From Chloroflexota bacterium (GTDB lineage: Bacteria > Chloroflexota > Anaerolineae > Fen-1058): 5,554 nucleotides of DNA. Position 1 is the first letter of the stretch, and each line of letters starts with the position of its first letter. Shown piece by piece: positions 1 through 5,554 of this stretch. The stretch covers positions 1 through 5,554 of the forward strand of contig JACRBO010000018.1 in assembly GCA_016219235.1 (NCBI GenBank), read 5' to 3'. Under the pieces are notes generated by a model, which saw only the letters and a list, made by a program, of their open reading frames with translations, did not search any database and had not been told where the DNA came from. A program made the translations under genes and the position numbers.

Positions 1-377
1 CCATCATCATGTCCACGCACCAGATGTATCAGGTGGAAGCGATGTGCAGTCGCATCGCGCTGATCAACAAGGGGCGCACGGTCCTATATGGTGAGGTCGA
101 TCAGATCAAGCGCAATTTTGCCGGCAATGCTATCACGGTAAAGGGGCAGGGCAGTTTTATGGATGTGCCCGGCGTGCTGGAAACTCGGCACACCAACGGC
201 GATTGGCATCTGGCGCTGGCGCCCGGCGTCGGTTCGCAGGATGTGCTGCGATCGTTGATGGCGCGTGACGGCGTGAAGATCGATCGCTTTGAGATTGCCG
301 AGCCATCGCTGGACGATATCTTCATCTCGGTGGTGCAGGAGGGCGCGTCGCCCACTGAGGAGGCGCGACATGCGTAA
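1..377 (+). CDS. ABC transporter ATP-binding protein, 3' end only (NatA-like)
   Basis: This is the C-terminal 124 residues of an ABC ATPase, cut by the window start; the reading frame begins at base 3 and ends at TAA 375-377. The fragment opens with hydrophobic residues followed by STHQMYQVE, the switch (H-loop) motif. The histidine codon at 18-20 would contact the ATP gamma phosphate. Next comes the usual end of the nucleotide-binding domain (CSRIALINKGR) and then an accessory C-terminal domain of the DUF4162 type, ending in EPSLDDIFISVV. That ending is typical of ATPases that energise ABC-2 exporters such as NatA or multidrug/antibiotic efflux systems. Walker A, the signature motif and Walker B would lie upstream and are not visible. 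The gene overlaps the next permease by 8 bases, so the two are probably translationally coupled. The protein should sit on the cytoplasmic face, bound to the permeases. The substrate cannot be told from this fragment. Confidence 0.93.
   Translation, partial: IIMSTHQMYQVEAMCSRIALINKGRTVLYGEVDQIKRNFAGNAITVKGQGSFMDVPGVLETRHTNGDWHLALAPGVGSQDVLRSLMARDGVKIDRFEIAEPSLDDIFISVVQEGASPTEEARHA
357..363 (+). promoter_or_regulatory. Shine-Dalgarno site of the first permease
   Basis: GAGGAGG lies inside the last codons of the ATPase gene, six bases before the ATG at 370. It decides the start: the open frame extends upstream to a possible ATG at 289, but that stretch is simply the ATPase gene read in another frame, and the 370 start gives the expected cytoplasmic N-terminus just before the first membrane helix. 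Confidence 0.85.
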
Positions 378-1599
378 GCTGTTGATCATTGCCAAACACG
401 AGTATGCCAAGATCGCGCACAAGCGCTCGTTCATACTCGGCACGCTGGCGATGCCGGTGTTCTTCATCGCGATCATGGTGCTGAGCGTGCTGTTCACGGT
501 CAGCGGGACTGATCGGCGGCCGCTGGGCTACGTGGATCAATCGGGTTTGCTGAAGGCCGCGGTGGCGCCTACGGAAACGCCGCGCGGTGAGCAGCTGGTG
601 GAGATCCGCGCGTTTGCAACCGATGAAGCAGCGCGCGCGGCGCTGGAGGCCGGTGAGATTCAGGGCTTTTACGTGCTGCCCGTCGATTACTTGAGTTCGC
701 TTGAAGCAAAACTGATGTACTGGGATAAAGTCCCGGCCGATACCTTGCAGCGCGACTTCAACTACTTCATGCGCGTGAACCTGGTGACGCAGCTGCCCAA
801 GAACGTGCAAACGCGCGCGATTGAAGGGGCTGAGATTGTGGCGCGCTCCGCCGACGGACGACAGGAGATCAGCGGCGGCGGCTTCTTCAACTTTGTGCTG
901 CCGTTCTTCGTCGGTTTCTTTTACATCATGACGGTGATGGGCGCGGGTGGTTACATGCTGCAAGCCGTAACCGATGAAAAAGAAAATCGCGCAGTGGAAG
1001 TCATGGCGACATCCGTCACAGCCGAGCAATTAATCGGCGGGAAGGCCATCGGCTTGATCGGTGTGGCGCTAACCCAGATCGCGATCTTGATGATGGTGGT
1101 CGTGCTTGGCATTGTGATTGGTTCGCGGTTCATCGATTTTCTGCGCGAGGTGAGCGTGCCGTGGTCGCTGCTGCTGACGATCGTGCTGTTCTTCGTGCCG
1201 TCGTTTGCGCTGATCGCCGGCATGATGATCGCGGTCGGGGCGGCGGTGACGGAGTTGCAGCAGGGTCAGCAGCTGGTGGGCGTGTTGAATATGCTGTTTA
1301 CGCTGCCGTATTTCTTCGTGGTGGTATTCTTCACCGCGCCCAATAGCACGCTGGCGACGATCTTGACTTTGTTCCCGACCACGTCGTTTACGACGATCAC
1401 GCTGCGCTGGGGCGTGGCGTCGATCCCGGAATGGGAGATGATCGTCAGCTGGCTGCTGCTGGTCGCGTCGGGCGGGTTGATGGTGTGGGCGGCCGCGCGC
1501 ATTTTCCGCGTGGGCATGCTGCGCTATGGCCAACGCCTGGACATCAAGAGCATGCTGCAAGCGGTGGGCGGCAAAGCGCAGCGCGCCAAAGCGCAGTAA
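370..1599 (+). CDS. ABC-2 family transporter permease (NatB-like), first of a tandem pair
   Basis: A 409-residue inner-membrane permease starting at ATG 370 behind a strong ribosome binding site. The short cytoplasmic N-terminus (IAKHEYAKIAHKRSF) is typical of ABC-2 permeases. By eye there are six membrane segments, at about residues 21-44, 172-199, 223-251, 264-292, 301-321 and 357-378. A large soluble region (about 45-170) between the first two is the extracytoplasmic domain seen in NatB/YhaP-like proteins. After the second helix comes the family's cytoplasmic coupling motif, DEKENRAVEVMATSV (about 202-216), followed by the GGKAIG segment that contacts the ATPase. With the ATPase upstream and the paralogue downstream it should form an export channel. 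Known relatives move Na+, drugs or peptides; nothing here identifies the substrate. Length and domain order look intact. Confidence 0.92.
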   Translation: MRKLLIIAKHEYAKIAHKRSFILGTLAMPVFFIAIMVLSVLFTVSGTDRRPLGYVDQSGLLKAAVAPTETPRGEQLVEIRAFATDEAARAALEAGEIQGFYVLPVDYLSSLEAKLMYWDKVPADTLQRDFNYFMRVNLVTQLPKNVQTRAIEGAEIVARSADGRQEISGGGFFNFVLPFFVGFFYIMTVMGAGGYMLQAVTDEKENRAVEVMATSVTAEQLIGGKAIGLIGVALTQIAILMMVVVLGIVIGSRFIDFLREVSVPWSLLLTIVLFFVPSFALIAGMMIAVGAAVTELQQGQQLVGVLNMLFTLPYFFVVVFFTAPNSTLATILTLFPTTSFTTITLRWGVASIPEWEMIVSWLLLVASGGLMVWAAARIFRVGMLRYGQRLDIKSMLQAVGGKAQRAKAQ

Positions 1600-1602
1600 G
1601 GA
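1598..1602 (+). promoter_or_regulatory. Shine-Dalgarno site of the second permease
   Basis: AAGGA overlaps the stop codon of the first permease and lies nine bases before ATG 1612. An in-frame TTG at 1606 is only three bases from this site, so ATG 1612 is the better start. The overlap of stop codon and binding site suggests coupled translation. Confidence 0.7.
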
Positions 1603-1611
1603 ATTTTGGTC

Positions 1612-2847
1612 ATGCATAACGTCTGGATTATCATCAAGCACGAAATGAAAACCACGCTCGCCAAGCGCTCGTTTTGGCTGACGACTTTCTTGCTGCCCGT
1701 GGCGATCTTTGCCTTGAGTTTTGGTTCACAGGCGTTGTCGCAGAGCGCGGTGGCGCAAGACGGTTCCAATCCTTTGTTTGGCGGCAGCGGACAAGCGAAT
1801 TTGCCGGTGGGCTATGTGGATGGGGCCGGCCTGATCATGACGATGCCCGACGACGCGCCGGACGGCGTATCATGGAAGACCGTTCGGCTGCGCGCCTACG
1901 CCGATGAAGCCGCGGCGCAAACCGCGCTGGCGAACGGCAAGATCAACAAGTATTATCTGGTGCCCGCTGATTACGTGCAGTCCGGTGAGCTGATTGTGGT
2001 GGACAGCAATTTCAGCGTGTTCAACAGCCTGGACAACAACGAGTTCTTTGAGTACGTGCTGCAATTGAATTTGACCGGCGATGCGCAAGTAGCACGCGCA
2101 TTGATCGATCCGACCGAGCAGACAGGCCAGTACGGCTTAGCGCCGCAGGCCGTTGCCAAGAAGGATGAAATGGCCGCGTTTGGCGTGCCGTTTGCAGCCT
2201 TGTTCATCTTCTTCTTTGTGATCACCATGACGGGCGGTTTCATGCTGCAAAGTGTGTCGAAGGAAAAAGAGAACCGCACGATCGAGGTGCTGCTGCTCAG
2301 TGTGCGCCCGCGCGACGTGATGCTGGGCAAGATCGCGGGCCTGGGTATGGTGGCGCTGCTGCAGGTAGTGGTCTGGGTGGGCGGCGGTCTGCTGCTCATG
2401 GGGCGCGATCAGATGTCGGCCGTATCACTGCCGGACGGTTTTCTGATCTGGGCGCTGCTGTATTTTGTGCTGGGCTACTTGTTATACGCCTCGGTGCTGG
2501 GCGCGTTGGGCGCGCTGGCGCCATCGGCGCGGGAAGGCACGCAATTCACGTTTCTGGTATTGCTGCCGCTGATGATTCCGCTGTGGATGAGCAATGTGTT
2601 GATTCAATCGCCTAATGAAGCGATGTCCATCATCTTCAGCCTGTTTCCGCTGACCTCGCCCACGTCGATGATCACGCGGCTGGCCGCCGGCCCGGTGCCG
2701 ATCGAGCAGTTGTTGATCGGGTTGGGGTTGCTGGCCGTGACTACGTATGGTTTGATCGCGCTGTCCGCGCGCTTCTTCCGCGCCGATACGCTGTTAGCGA
2801 TGAATAGTCTAAACCTGAAGCGCATCGTGTATGAGTTGCGGCGCTAA
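1612..2847 (+). CDS. ABC-2 family transporter permease (NatB-like), second of a tandem pair
   Basis: A 411-residue inner-membrane permease, paralogous to the preceding one. It shares the N-terminal pattern IIKHE....KRSF, the GYVD.(A/S)GL start of the extracytoplasmic domain, a DEAAAQTAL...G.I..YYLVPADY segment (about 98-121), the coupling motif KEKENRTIEVLLLS (217-230), an FPLTSPTS loop (345-352) and the ARFFR end of the last helix. Membrane segments are seen at about 21-43, 190-214, 239-263, 277-303, 311-331 and 366-388, with a soluble domain at roughly 44-188. Twelve bases separate it from the first permease, so the two are very likely co-transcribed and may form a heterodimer with the ATPase. 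The start at ATG 1612 is preferred over TTG 1606 on ribosome-site spacing. The gene is complete and is followed by a terminator. The substrate is unknown. Confidence 0.92.
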   Translation: MHNVWIIIKHEMKTTLAKRSFWLTTFLLPVAIFALSFGSQALSQSAVAQDGSNPLFGGSGQANLPVGYVDGAGLIMTMPDDAPDGVSWKTVRLRAYADEAAAQTALANGKINKYYLVPADYVQSGELIVVDSNFSVFNSLDNNEFFEYVLQLNLTGDAQVARALIDPTEQTGQYGLAPQAVAKKDEMAAFGVPFAALFIFFFVITMTGGFMLQSVSKEKENRTIEVLLLSVRPRDVMLGKIAGLGMVALLQVVVWVGGGLLLMGRDQMSAVSLPDGFLIWALLYFVLGYLLYASVLGALGALAPSAREGTQFTFLVLLPLMIPLWMSNVLIQSPNEAMSIIFSLFPLTSPTSMITRLAAGPVPIEQLLIGLGLLAVTTYGLIALSARFFRADTLLAMNSLNLKRIVYELRR

Positions 2848-2870
2848 CGAAACAACCCCGTAAGTCGCAA

Positions 2871-2902
2871 AAAAACCTGGCTTGTGAGCAAGCCAGGTTT
2901 TT
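2871..2902. terminator. Bidirectional rho-independent terminator
   Basis: A perfect 14-bp inverted repeat (AAAAACCTGGCTTG, loop TGAG, CAAGCCAGGTTTTT). The GC-rich core CCTGGCTTG/CAAGCCAGG is flanked by T tracts on both strands: TTTTTATTT reading rightward and seven T reading leftward. It lies 23 bases after the stop of the rightward permease gene and 22 bases after the stop of the leftward gene, so it can end both convergent transcripts. Confidence 0.93.
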
Positions 2903-2924
2903 ATTTGATCAGGCGCTGCGTCGC

Positions 2925-3536
2925 TTACTTCGCCTTGGGCCGGCCCGCCTTCATGGCTTCACGCGAGCGCACGCGGCCCACCCGCAGTGCTTTCTTTAGC
3001 GCCGACAGACGCACCCGATACAGGCCGCGCTCATCCTGCGCCGCTGGCACGCGCTGCGGCATCGAGCGGACTGCCGAATCCAGCGTGGTGATCGGGATGC
3101 TCGCTTGCCGCGAGGCCTCGGTCACCGACAGGAATGGTTCCGAATGGCCCAATGCATCGCGCACTTCATTGGACGCACGCGCCCAGGCGGCGGTGTTGCG
3201 ATCGATCAGCCACTTGGCAACAATGCCCAATTGCTTGGACGTCAAGGCGTTCGCCAAATCGTCGGCTTCAAGTTTGCGGATGAAGCCCTGCTTGCCAGTG
3301 ATACGCCACTCGGTCACGATCAATGTATCAAACGTATAGATCGCGCCGTTGCGCTCGCGGCCCTTTACTTTGATGAAATACAGCGGCACGTAGTTGTTTT
3401 CTAAGGGCGTAGTTCCAAAGGTTACATCCGGCCACATCTCCGCCGGATCGCCATTGACCAGTTCGGCGGCCAGCGTGTTGTTCAACATAAGCGTTATTGT
3501 AAATGGGGTAGTTTTTATCGGGTTGTGAATTAGCAT
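2925..3536 (-). CDS. Putative DNA-binding protein of unknown family, C-terminal helix-turn-helix
   Basis: A 203-residue soluble protein that I do not recognise as a named family. The start is ATG at 3536-3534, behind a strong AAGGAGA site; a GTG 13 codons upstream is in frame but lacks such a site. Residues 1-125 form an unassigned alpha/beta-looking region, with a beta-rich stretch (YVPLYFIKVKG, GAIYTFDTLIVTEWRITG, about 49-81) and then helices (about 87-129). Residues about 136-183 resemble a MerR/excisionase-type helix-turn-helix: LSVTEASRQASIPITTLDSAV is the two-helix unit, and GLYRVRLSALKKAL (171-184) is the usual following segment. The tail is basic and ends in GRPKAK, which recalls an AT-hook core. 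No signal peptide or membrane segment is visible. The gene runs convergent to the permease operon and divergent from glgA. A transcriptional regulator is the likeliest reading, but its target and any ligand are unknown. Confidence 0.82.
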   Translation of the reverse strand: MLIHNPIKTTPFTITLMLNNTLAAELVNGDPAEMWPDVTFGTTPLENNYVPLYFIKVKGRERNGAIYTFDTLIVTEWRITGKQGFIRKLEADDLANALTSKQLGIVAKWLIDRNTAAWARASNEVRDALGHSEPFLSVTEASRQASIPITTLDSAVRSMPQRVPAAQDERGLYRVRLSALKKALRVGRVRSREAMKAGRPKAK

Positions 3537-3541
3537 TGCTG

Positions 3542-3548
3542 TCTCCTT
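3542..3548 (-). promoter_or_regulatory. Shine-Dalgarno site of the minus-strand HTH gene
   Basis: AAGGAGA on the minus strand lies five bases before the ATG at 3536. It is a near-perfect site and fixes this start over the upstream in-frame GTG at 3575. Its first two bases are also the last two of a TAA that ends a 10-codon upstream frame. Confidence 0.85.
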
Positions 3549-3579
3549 AATGGTCGAATTGTTGTCGAGAGTCACTCAT
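3547..3579 (-). other. Possible 10-codon leader ORF
   Basis: On the minus strand, ATG at 3579-3577 opens a frame encoding MSDSRQQFDH and ends at TAA 3549-3547. That stop overlaps the ribosome binding site of the HTH gene. The ORF lies within the predicted 5' leader, about 30 bases after the likely transcript start. No Shine-Dalgarno site precedes it, so translation would be weak, and such a short frame could occur by chance. If translated, ribosomes terminating there would sit on the downstream ribosome site and could couple or gate its use. Confidence 0.25.
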
Positions 3580-3587
3580 TTACTATT

Positions 3588-3608
3588 TGGCAGCGATGAT
3601 AATTGCCA
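3588..3608. promoter_or_regulatory. Operator-like dyad at the predicted transcript start
   Basis: TGGCA (3588-3592) and TGCCA (3604-3608) form a perfect 5-bp inverted repeat with an 11-base spacer, covering about +1 to +21 of the minus-strand transcript. The half-site spacing (16 bases from start to start) is close to one and a half helical turns, so a dimeric repressor is only one possibility. Five-base arms may also occur by chance. Confidence 0.25.
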
Positions 3609-3615
3609 TAACTTT

Positions 3616-3644
3616 ATTATACCGTGATCTGCCCCGAATGACAA
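3616..3644 (-). promoter_or_regulatory. Sigma70-type promoter of the minus-strand HTH gene
   Basis: Reading leftward, TTGTCA (3644-3639, five of six matches to the -35 consensus) is followed after exactly 17 bases by a perfect TATAAT (3621-3616). The transcript probably starts near the A at 3609, giving a leader of about 73 bases before the ATG at 3536. It is the best promoter match in the window and suggests substantial expression unless repressed. Confidence 0.8.
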
Positions 3645-3669
3645 AGCGAATACAAGTATATGCCTGGCG

Positions 3670-3732
3670 AGTGCGAGGACCAGACTGGTCTCCACATAAT
3701 CTGCCGACTGATCTGGTCAGGCCCTTCGCACT
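3670..3732. repeat. Two-part imperfect inverted repeat (possible structured RNA or regulatory element)
   Basis: The left arm is AGTGCGA (3670-3676) plus GACCAGA (3678-3684); the right arm is TCTGGTC (3712-3718) plus TCGCACT (3726-3732). The two 7-bp stems are separated by an asymmetric internal loop (one base against seven) and enclose a 27-base loop. The alternative local pairing GACCAG-A-CTGGTC (3678-3690) uses the same left arm and would exclude the inner stem. There is no T tract, so it is not an intrinsic terminator. Its function is unknown. Confidence 0.35.
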
Positions 3733-3837
3733 TTCTAGGTGCACAACAGTCTCCGTTGCAAGATGAGCCGCAATTGAAACCGGATTCTAACATTGACATC
3801 GATCGGTTTGTGAATATCCGCTGCTGTCATCATTCCA

Positions 3838-3867
3838 TTTTCATATCGCGCGAGTTTGAGATAGAAT
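3838..3867 (+). promoter_or_regulatory. Candidate glgA promoter
   Basis: TTTTCA (3838-3843, four of six to the -35 consensus), an 18-base spacer and TAGAAT (3862-3867, five of six to the -10 consensus) would start a transcript near 3874, leaving a leader of about 40 bases before the glgA ATG. A second option further upstream is a perfect TTGACA at 3793-3798, followed after 16 bases by a weaker TATCCG at 3815-3820. The two cannot be ranked firmly by eye. Confidence 0.4.
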
Positions 3868-3914
3868 AGGCCCATCTTCGGCGTCGAGCTAGAGACGCGT
3901 TACAGGTAAAACTC

Positions 3915-5360
3915 ATGCTCAATATCTTGTCCATCAGTGCTGAAGTTGCACCGTTTGCCAAAACCGGCGGCCTGGGCGATGTGGCCGCTTCGCTGCCAAA
4001 GGCGCTGCGCGCGCTGGGGCACGACGTGCGCCTGGTGATGCCCGCCTATCAATCGATTGAAGACAGTTATCGCACGGGCAAATATGCGCTGCGCGCGCTG
4101 CCGGGCCAACTCAACGTGCCGACGGGTGTCGGCGTCGTTCCGGTGGGTGTGTTTGAAGGCCGCTTGCCCGACAGCGACGTGCCGGTGTATTTCATTGCCG
4201 AGCGCAATCTGTTTGGCCGGCCCAATGTGTACGGTTACAGCGATGATGCTTATCGCTTTGCCTTCTTTAGCCGGGCGGCGCTGGAGTTATCCCTGGCGCT
4301 CAATTTCAGGCCAGATGTCGTGCACGGTCACGACTGGCACGCCGCGCCGGCGGTGACGTGGCTATCAACCGCGGGCAGCGTCGATCTGCATTGGCGCGGC
4401 ACACCTTCGGTCTTTACCATTCACAATCTGGCCCATCAGGGCCGCACGCACTGGAGCGTCTTCGACTATCTGCAGTTGGTGACGCACGGGCTGAACGAAG
4501 AAGGGTATGACGAGGTCAACTTCATGGCGCGCGGTATTCAGCATGCCACACTGGTCAATACGGTCAGCCCCACGTATGCGCGCGAGATCATGACGCCGGC
4601 CGGTGGGGCCGGTCTGGACGGACTGTTGCGGCAGCGGAGCTATGATGTGCACGGTATCTTGAACGGCCTGGACTATGTTGAATGGAATCCGCAGACAGAT
4701 CCACATCTGGCCCGACCTTTCAGCGCCGAGCGATTAGGCGATCGGCTTGAAAACAAGCGCGCGCTGCAAGCCCGCGCCGGCCTGCCTCAGCTAGACGATG
4801 TACCGCTGGTGGCCATGGTGACACGGCTCGACTGGCAAAAAGGGCGGGACATCACGGGGCATGTGCTGCACATGCTGTTGAATAACTATGCGGGCAACGC
4901 GCAGTTTGTGGTGCTGGGTACGGGCGCGCCTGAATACGAGCAGATGCTGGCGGAAATCACGGGGTATCATCGCACCAAGAGCGCGGCCTTCCTCACCTAC
5001 GCGGCCGATCTCGCGCCGCTGATCTATGGCGGCAGTGATATGTTCATCATGCCGTCGCGCTTTGAGCCGTGTGGTCTGGGACAGTTGATCGCCATGCGTT
5101 ATGGCAGCGTACCCGTCGTGCGCGCTACGGGCGGTTTAGCCGATACCGTCCAGGACGGCGTGACCGGCTTTACTTTCAACGCCTACAGCAGCGACGCTTT
5201 CTGGCAGGCCTTGCAGCGCGCCATTTTCATCTATAACGTCGATCGACCCGCGTGGCGCGCTATTCAGCGTAACGGGCTGGCCGCCGATTTCTCGTGGCAG
5301 CGATCGGCGCTGGGGTATCAACAGCTGTACGAATGGGCCATTGCCCGCCTGCGCGGCTGA
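3915..5360 (+). CDS. glgA: Glycogen synthase (ADP-glucose:1,4-alpha-glucan 4-alpha-glucosyltransferase, GT5)
   Basis: A complete 481-residue cytoplasmic enzyme, close to the family length (E. coli GlgA is 477). It extends alpha-1,4-glucan chains using ADP-glucose, the elongation step of glycogen synthesis. The N-terminal GT5 domain has SAEVAPFAKTGGLGDV (8-23), whose KTGGLGD binds the sugar nucleotide, plus HGHDWHAA (137-144), TIHNLAHQG (168-176) and VSPTYAREI (217-225). The linker carries GILNGLDYVEWNP (247-259). The C-terminal Rossmann domain has VTRLDWQKG (302-310), with Arg304 and Lys309 in the positions of the phosphate-binding pair, and SRFEPCGLGQL (381-391), with Glu384 and Cys386 matching the conserved active-site region; TGGLADTV follows (405-412). 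All key residues are present. ATG 3915 matches the conserved N-terminus; only a weak CAGGT precedes it. No other glg gene is visible in the window. Confidence 0.97.
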   Translation: MLNILSISAEVAPFAKTGGLGDVAASLPKALRALGHDVRLVMPAYQSIEDSYRTGKYALRALPGQLNVPTGVGVVPVGVFEGRLPDSDVPVYFIAERNLFGRPNVYGYSDDAYRFAFFSRAALELSLALNFRPDVVHGHDWHAAPAVTWLSTAGSVDLHWRGTPSVFTIHNLAHQGRTHWSVFDYLQLVTHGLNEEGYDEVNFMARGIQHATLVNTVSPTYAREIMTPAGGAGLDGLLRQRSYDVHGILNGLDYVEWNPQTDPHLARPFSAERLGDRLENKRALQARAGLPQLDDVPLVAMVTRLDWQKGRDITGHVLHMLLNNYAGNAQFVVLGTGAPEYEQMLAEITGYHRTKSAAFLTYAADLAPLIYGGSDMFIMPSRFEPCGLGQLIAMRYGSVPVVRATGGLADTVQDGVTGFTFNAYSSDAFWQALQRAIFIYNVDRPAWRAIQRNGLAADFSWQRSALGYQQLYEWAIARLRG

Positions 5361-5391
5361 AATCACTACGACCTCCACAGATCACCGCACC

Positions 5392-5554
5392 ATGTCAGAC
5401 GCGTCCCAGTTTGCCCAGGTTGAACTGCTACAGACGATCATCGATCATTCCGATGATGGTATCGTCGTCGTCGACGCGGACGGCCGGGTCCTGGAATGGA
5501 ACCGGAAGCAGACCAGCATAACGGGCATCCCGCGCGAAGCGGCCATAGGGCGGC
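5392..5554 (+). CDS. PAS-domain signalling protein, 5' end only
   Basis: The first 54 codons of a gene that runs off the window. After a short leader (MSDASQFAQVELLQ) the sequence enters a typical PAS domain start: TIIDHSDDGIVVVDADGRV followed by LEWNRKQTSITGIPREAAIGR. The helix-strand-strand pattern with D.DG.V..WN and the TG.....IG ending is characteristic. PAS domains sense ligands, redox state or light, or mediate dimerisation, and usually sit in front of histidine kinase, GGDEF or sigma54-activator domains; which one applies here is not visible. No clear ribosome site precedes ATG 5392, and the frame stays open upstream into glgA, so the start is provisional. It lies 31 bases after the glgA stop with no terminator between, so co-transcription with glgA is plausible. 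Confidence 0.82.
   Translation, partial: MSDASQFAQVELLQTIIDHSDDGIVVVDADGRVLEWNRKQTSITGIPREAAIGR

Larger units (their letters stand above)
3580..3914. other. Divergent intergenic region between the HTH gene and glgA
   Basis: These 335 bases carry no convincing gene and are AT-richer than the flanking coding sequence (22 of 60 G/C at 3601-3660). They hold the minus-strand promoter, candidate rightward promoters for glgA, a long-range inverted repeat at 3670-3732, a smaller one at 3777-3809 (AAACCG/CGGTTT) and a 5-bp hairpin at 3881-3898 (GCGTC/GACGC) in the glgA leader. Frames of 60 and 69 codons cross the region on either strand but have no ribosome sites and no recognisable protein pattern. 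Confidence 0.7.

Noticed and set aside
322..1029. Long minus-strand frame (235 codons) opposite the first permease.
   Set aside because: It is rich in His, Arg and Gln, as expected from the antisense of a membrane-protein gene in GC-rich DNA. The sense strand encodes a clear permease.
2937..2946. Ten-base palindrome GGGCCGGCCC.
   Set aside because: It lies within the 3' coding end of the HTH gene (codons of the GRPKAK tail) and is short enough for chance in GC-rich sequence.
2884..3339. Plus-strand 151-codon frame opposite the HTH gene.
   Set aside because: It starts inside the terminator hairpin and is antisense to a frame that has a promoter, a ribosome site and a recognisable HTH pattern.
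3617..3799. Minus-strand 60-codon frame rich in cysteine near its start, suggestive of a small metal-binding protein.
   Set aside because: It has no ribosome site, overlaps the strong promoter at 3616-3644 and the inverted repeat at 3670-3732, and its cysteine spacing matches no motif I know.
3660..3869. Plus-strand 69-codon frame upstream of glgA.
   Set aside because: It has no ribosome site and no domain-like pattern, and it runs through the glgA promoter candidates; most likely a chance frame.
5437..5457. Inverted repeat ATCATCG/CGATGAT and a nearby GTC triplet run in the PAS gene.
   Set aside because: Both are explained by the codons for the PAS motif (IID, DDG, VVVD); no regulatory role is suggested inside the coding start.

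Overview
The window is 5,554 bases of moderately GC-rich bacterial chromosome. Two 60-base samples illustrate the composition: 34 of 60 are G/C in glgA (5041-5100), against 22 of 60 in the intergenic stretch 3601-3660. The gene set is a Na+/drug-export-type ABC module with two tandem ABC-2 permeases, a bacterial GT5 glycogen synthase and a PAS-domain signalling protein. This would fit a free-living bacterium. The style of the GlgA and of the paired permeases suggests Chloroflexota, but that is inference and could be wrong.

Layout. Bases 1-2847 (+) hold the 3' end of an ABC ATPase gene and two paralogous ABC-2 permease genes. They are tightly packed (8-base overlap, then a 12-base gap) and are almost certainly one operon encoding one exporter. 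Bases 2871-2902 form a perfect 14-bp hairpin with T tracts on both strands, a shared terminator for the operon and for the convergent gene beyond it. Bases 2925-3536 (-) encode a 203-residue protein of unknown family with a predicted C-terminal helix-turn-helix. It has a near-consensus sigma70 promoter (TTGTCA-17-TATAAT), a strong Shine-Dalgarno and a possible 10-codon leader ORF. Bases 3580-3914 are an AT-richer divergent intergenic region holding this promoter, candidate glgA promoters and some secondary structure. Bases 3915-5360 (+) encode glycogen synthase GlgA. From 5392 to the window end is the start of a PAS-domain protein, probably a sensor kinase or related signalling protein.

Functionally there are three units: an ABC exporter of unknown substrate, a stand-alone putative DNA-binding protein that may regulate itself or its neighbours, and glgA followed 31 bases later by a sensory gene that may be co-transcribed. 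Most of the window is ordinary. The least explained parts are the minus-strand HTH protein and its leader region.
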